64,000 bases of DNA from CBDHEY01 sp965262305 (GTDB lineage: Bacteria; Pseudomonadota; Gammaproteobacteria; Pseudomonadales; Cellvibrionaceae), in the NCBI GenBank assembly GCA_965262305.1, contig CBDHEY010000002.1, forward strand, positions 992,001 to 1,056,000, read 5' to 3'. The notes beneath the pieces are model-generated. The model was not told the DNA's origin. It made no database searches and saw only the letters and a list, made by a program, of their open reading frames with translations. The position numbers were made by a program, and so were the translations under genes. Of this stretch, positions 62,684 through 64,000 are shown in pieces (positions within the stretch are counted from its first letter, which is position 1; the number at the start of each line of letters is the position of its first letter).

Positions 62684-63412
62684 TTAAAGATAAATTGATA
62701 CCATTTTTCGCCAATAATAACCTTGGTGAGCTCTATCATCCCAGATATGTAAATCATGACCAATTCCTTTCGAATTTAATATTTCACTTAATTGAATATT
62801 GTTTTCTAAAAATGGGTCTTCTTTCCCGATCACTAACACAATATCCATTTCTTTAAGTTTTTCAAGCTGGTTTGAGTTGTGTAGATTTCTTAAAAAATGG
62901 GATGGAGTGTTGAAATAGACATCGTCGTTATAAAAACCATTTAGCAAGTCTGGAAAATTCTCGACTTTTAGGGTTAGATCGTAGCGGCCGCTAAATGCGC
63001 ACAGTTTTTGGAATAGGTGAGGGTGCCTAAATGCAATGTTTCCCGCATGAAATGCTCCTAAACTACAACCATGGCTGATAGTACAAGGGTGATTATTTTT
63101 AGACTGCATAAATGGGAACACTTCTTGGAGGATATACTCTTCATATTGAATATGTCTTTGGATGCGCCCGTATGGGTGAGCCCAATAGCAATAGAAGCTT
63201 TCTGTATCTATGCTATCGATGCAGTATAACTGCAAATGTCCATCTTGGATTTTATGTTGAATTTTATCAACCATACGAAGGTGTTCGTATTCGTAAAAAC
63301 GGGCGCCGCGTGTCGGAAATACAAGTACTTTTGCTCCTGCGTGGCCAAAAACCAATAGCTCCATATGTTTGTTTAGGTTATTACTCCACCACTTATGGTA
63401 TTCCCGATTCAA
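62684..63412 (-). CDS. Alpha/beta-hydrolase esterase (esterase D-like)
   Basis: This 242-residue cytoplasmic protein begins REYHKWWSNNLNKHMELLVFG and is of the putative-esterase (PF00756-like) type. The nucleophile elbow is SHGCSLGAFHAGNIAF (near 114), the acid is in VIGKEDPFLENN (near 195), and the His is in WDDRAHQGYYWRKM (near 228). The sequence Cys-Ser rather than x-Ser-x with Gly before it (G-C-S-L-G) is a proper GxSxG. It lies 22 bases after the acetyl-esterase-like gene and shares strand. The substrate is unknown, perhaps acetylated glycans given its neighbour. Confidence 0.78.
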   Translation of the reverse strand: MNREYHKWWSNNLNKHMELLVFGHAGAKVLVFPTRGARFYEYEHLRMVDKIQHKIQDGHLQLYCIDSIDTESFYCYWAHPYGRIQRHIQYEEYILQEVFPFMQSKNNHPCTISHGCSLGAFHAGNIAFRHPHLFQKLCAFSGRYDLTLKVENFPDLLNGFYNDDVYFNTPSHFLRNLHNSNQLEKLKEMDIVLVIGKEDPFLENNIQLSEILNSKGIGHDLHIWDDRAHQGYYWRKMVSIYL

Positions 63413-63434
63413 GATAAATCTCCCTTGTAATTCA

Positions 63435-64000
63435 TTAGTAAAGTGGTTCGAAAAAATCGTTTAACTCATGAATTAAAGCGTTTTCCTGATTTTGCTTATT
63501 TTCGTAATCTGAGTGTCCCTCATCGTAAATGAATAATTTTTTTTCACAAGGAATAGCGTTGTAAATGGCAAACTGACCCGGTGGGCAAACATAATCATCT
63601 TTTAACGCAAGAGCACAATGCATAGGAATGTCTATCTTTTCTGCAGCATTTGCTGCATCGTAATAACGTAAAGTTTTGAGTGCTGTTCTAGGGTACTTGT
63701 TAAAAAATTCTTTTACGTACTTTCCACTGCCAAGGGTGTCAATTCGAAGTCTCAACCTATGGTGACCAAATGTCGGTACATTTAAGTGACCGCGAGCAAG
63801 TCGTTTCTCGTATGGTAGAGCAAGCGCGCCTATGCCACCGGAAAAACTAATACCTAGGTAACCCAATTTTCCGCTAAGATGCGGAAAAATGCTTTCTAAA
63901 CAGGTCACTGCCAACCAAGTGTCTTCCACACAACCTCGAATAATATACCGATCTATTTTGTCAATATCATGAAGCACATGCCATCTTGGATCACTTGAAA
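63435..64000 (-). CDS. Acetyl xylan esterase / cephalosporin-C deacetylase-like hydrolase, 5' part outside window
   Basis: The frame is open to the window end (codons SSDPRWHVLHDIDKIDRY run up to the edge), so the N-terminus is missing and the GTG at 63977 is an internal Val, not a start. The remaining ~188 residues match the AXE1 family: YIIRGCVEDTWLAVTCLES, then LGYLGISFSGGIGALALP with the GxSxG nucleophile. ALKDDYVCPPGQFAIYNAI carries the acid Asp, and IYDEGHSDYE the His. It probably removes acetyl groups from polysaccharide or small substrates. Confidence 0.85.
   Translation of the reverse strand, partial: SSDPRWHVLHDIDKIDRYIIRGCVEDTWLAVTCLESIFPHLSGKLGYLGISFSGGIGALALPYEKRLARGHLNVPTFGHHRLRLRIDTLGSGKYVKEFFNKYPRTALKTLRYYDAANAAEKIDIPMHCALALKDDYVCPPGQFAIYNAIPCEKKLFIYDEGHSDYENKQNQENALIHELNDFFEPLY

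Noticed and set aside
1..64000. CRISPR array, transposase, prophage, toxin-antitoxin or rRNA
   Set aside because: I looked on both strands for direct repeats with spacers, IS ends, integrases, toxin families and rRNA blocks. None was seen.

Overview
The window looks like chromosomal DNA of an AT-rich gammaproteobacterium, probably a marine polysaccharide degrader of the Cellvibrionales/Oceanospirillales kind. Two things suggest this. One is the pseudomonad-like backbone order eno-ftsB-ispD-ispF-truD ... pcm-nlpD-rpoS-fdxA-mutS ... pncC-recA-recX. The other is a very large secreted glycosidase with Thr/Pro linkers and several binding modules. The taxon is inference only; no rRNA is present.

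Layout. 1-3.2 kb: backbone (enolase end, FtsB, IspD, IspF, TruD). 3.2-14.6 kb: accessory block between truD and pcm, where surE is normally found. It holds a double-FHA protein, a secreted GH26-like multimodular enzyme, a class I aldolase / phosphofructokinase / ATP-PEP carboxykinase cluster, a DASS carboxylate transporter and an Fnr/Anr-type oxygen sensor. 14.7-21.6 kb: pcm, DUF368 carrier, nlpD, rpoS, fdxA, mutS. 22.2-25.5 kb: class III fructose-bisphosphatase with a sulfotransferase, and a DUF4124 protein. 25.6-27.8 kb: pncC (apparently with an AUU start), recA with a LexA box, recX. 27.9-29.8 kb: a LuxO/NtrC-type regulator colliding head-on with a beheaded GGDEF domain. 29.8-33 kb: an outer-membrane barrel-like protein and a large Ig-repeat lipoprotein.

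33.2-46.1 kb is one long minus-strand operon for an MSHA-like type IV pilus / type II-like machine. It runs MshM-like ATPase, secretin, TPR protein, MshE-like ATPase, MshG-like platform protein, PilM/N-, PilO- and MshK-like assembly proteins, a PilX-like protein and two prepilins, followed by the Ig-repeat lipoprotein, which may be its adhesin. Many genes overlap by 4-8 bases.

46.4-64 kb is a patchwork. It contains an alpha/beta hydrolase with an M14 peptidase, a eukaryote-type HisA, a PQQ-sugar-dehydrogenase/cytochrome c fusion, an MFS glycoside transporter, a ChaN lipoprotein, an ECF42 sigma factor with its DGPF partner, a thiol-redox group (Prx6-type peroxiredoxin, Pmp3 protein, redoxin, DsbD N-domain), a hexanucleotide repeat, tRNA-Ser(GGA), two poorly characterised genes and two esterases, the last cut by the window end. 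Several very small genes (36-53 codons) with good ribosome binding sites are present.

Functionally the window joins central carbon metabolism, regulation of stationary phase, anaerobiosis and SOS, DNA repair, and surface attachment with polysaccharide attack. No CRISPR array, insertion sequence, prophage or rRNA was seen. I found no convincing new defence system. The most distinctive observations are the AUU start of pncC, the GGDEF/response-regulator collision, the eukaryote-type HisA, the possible attenuator before the aldolase operon and the class III FBPase-sulfotransferase pair.
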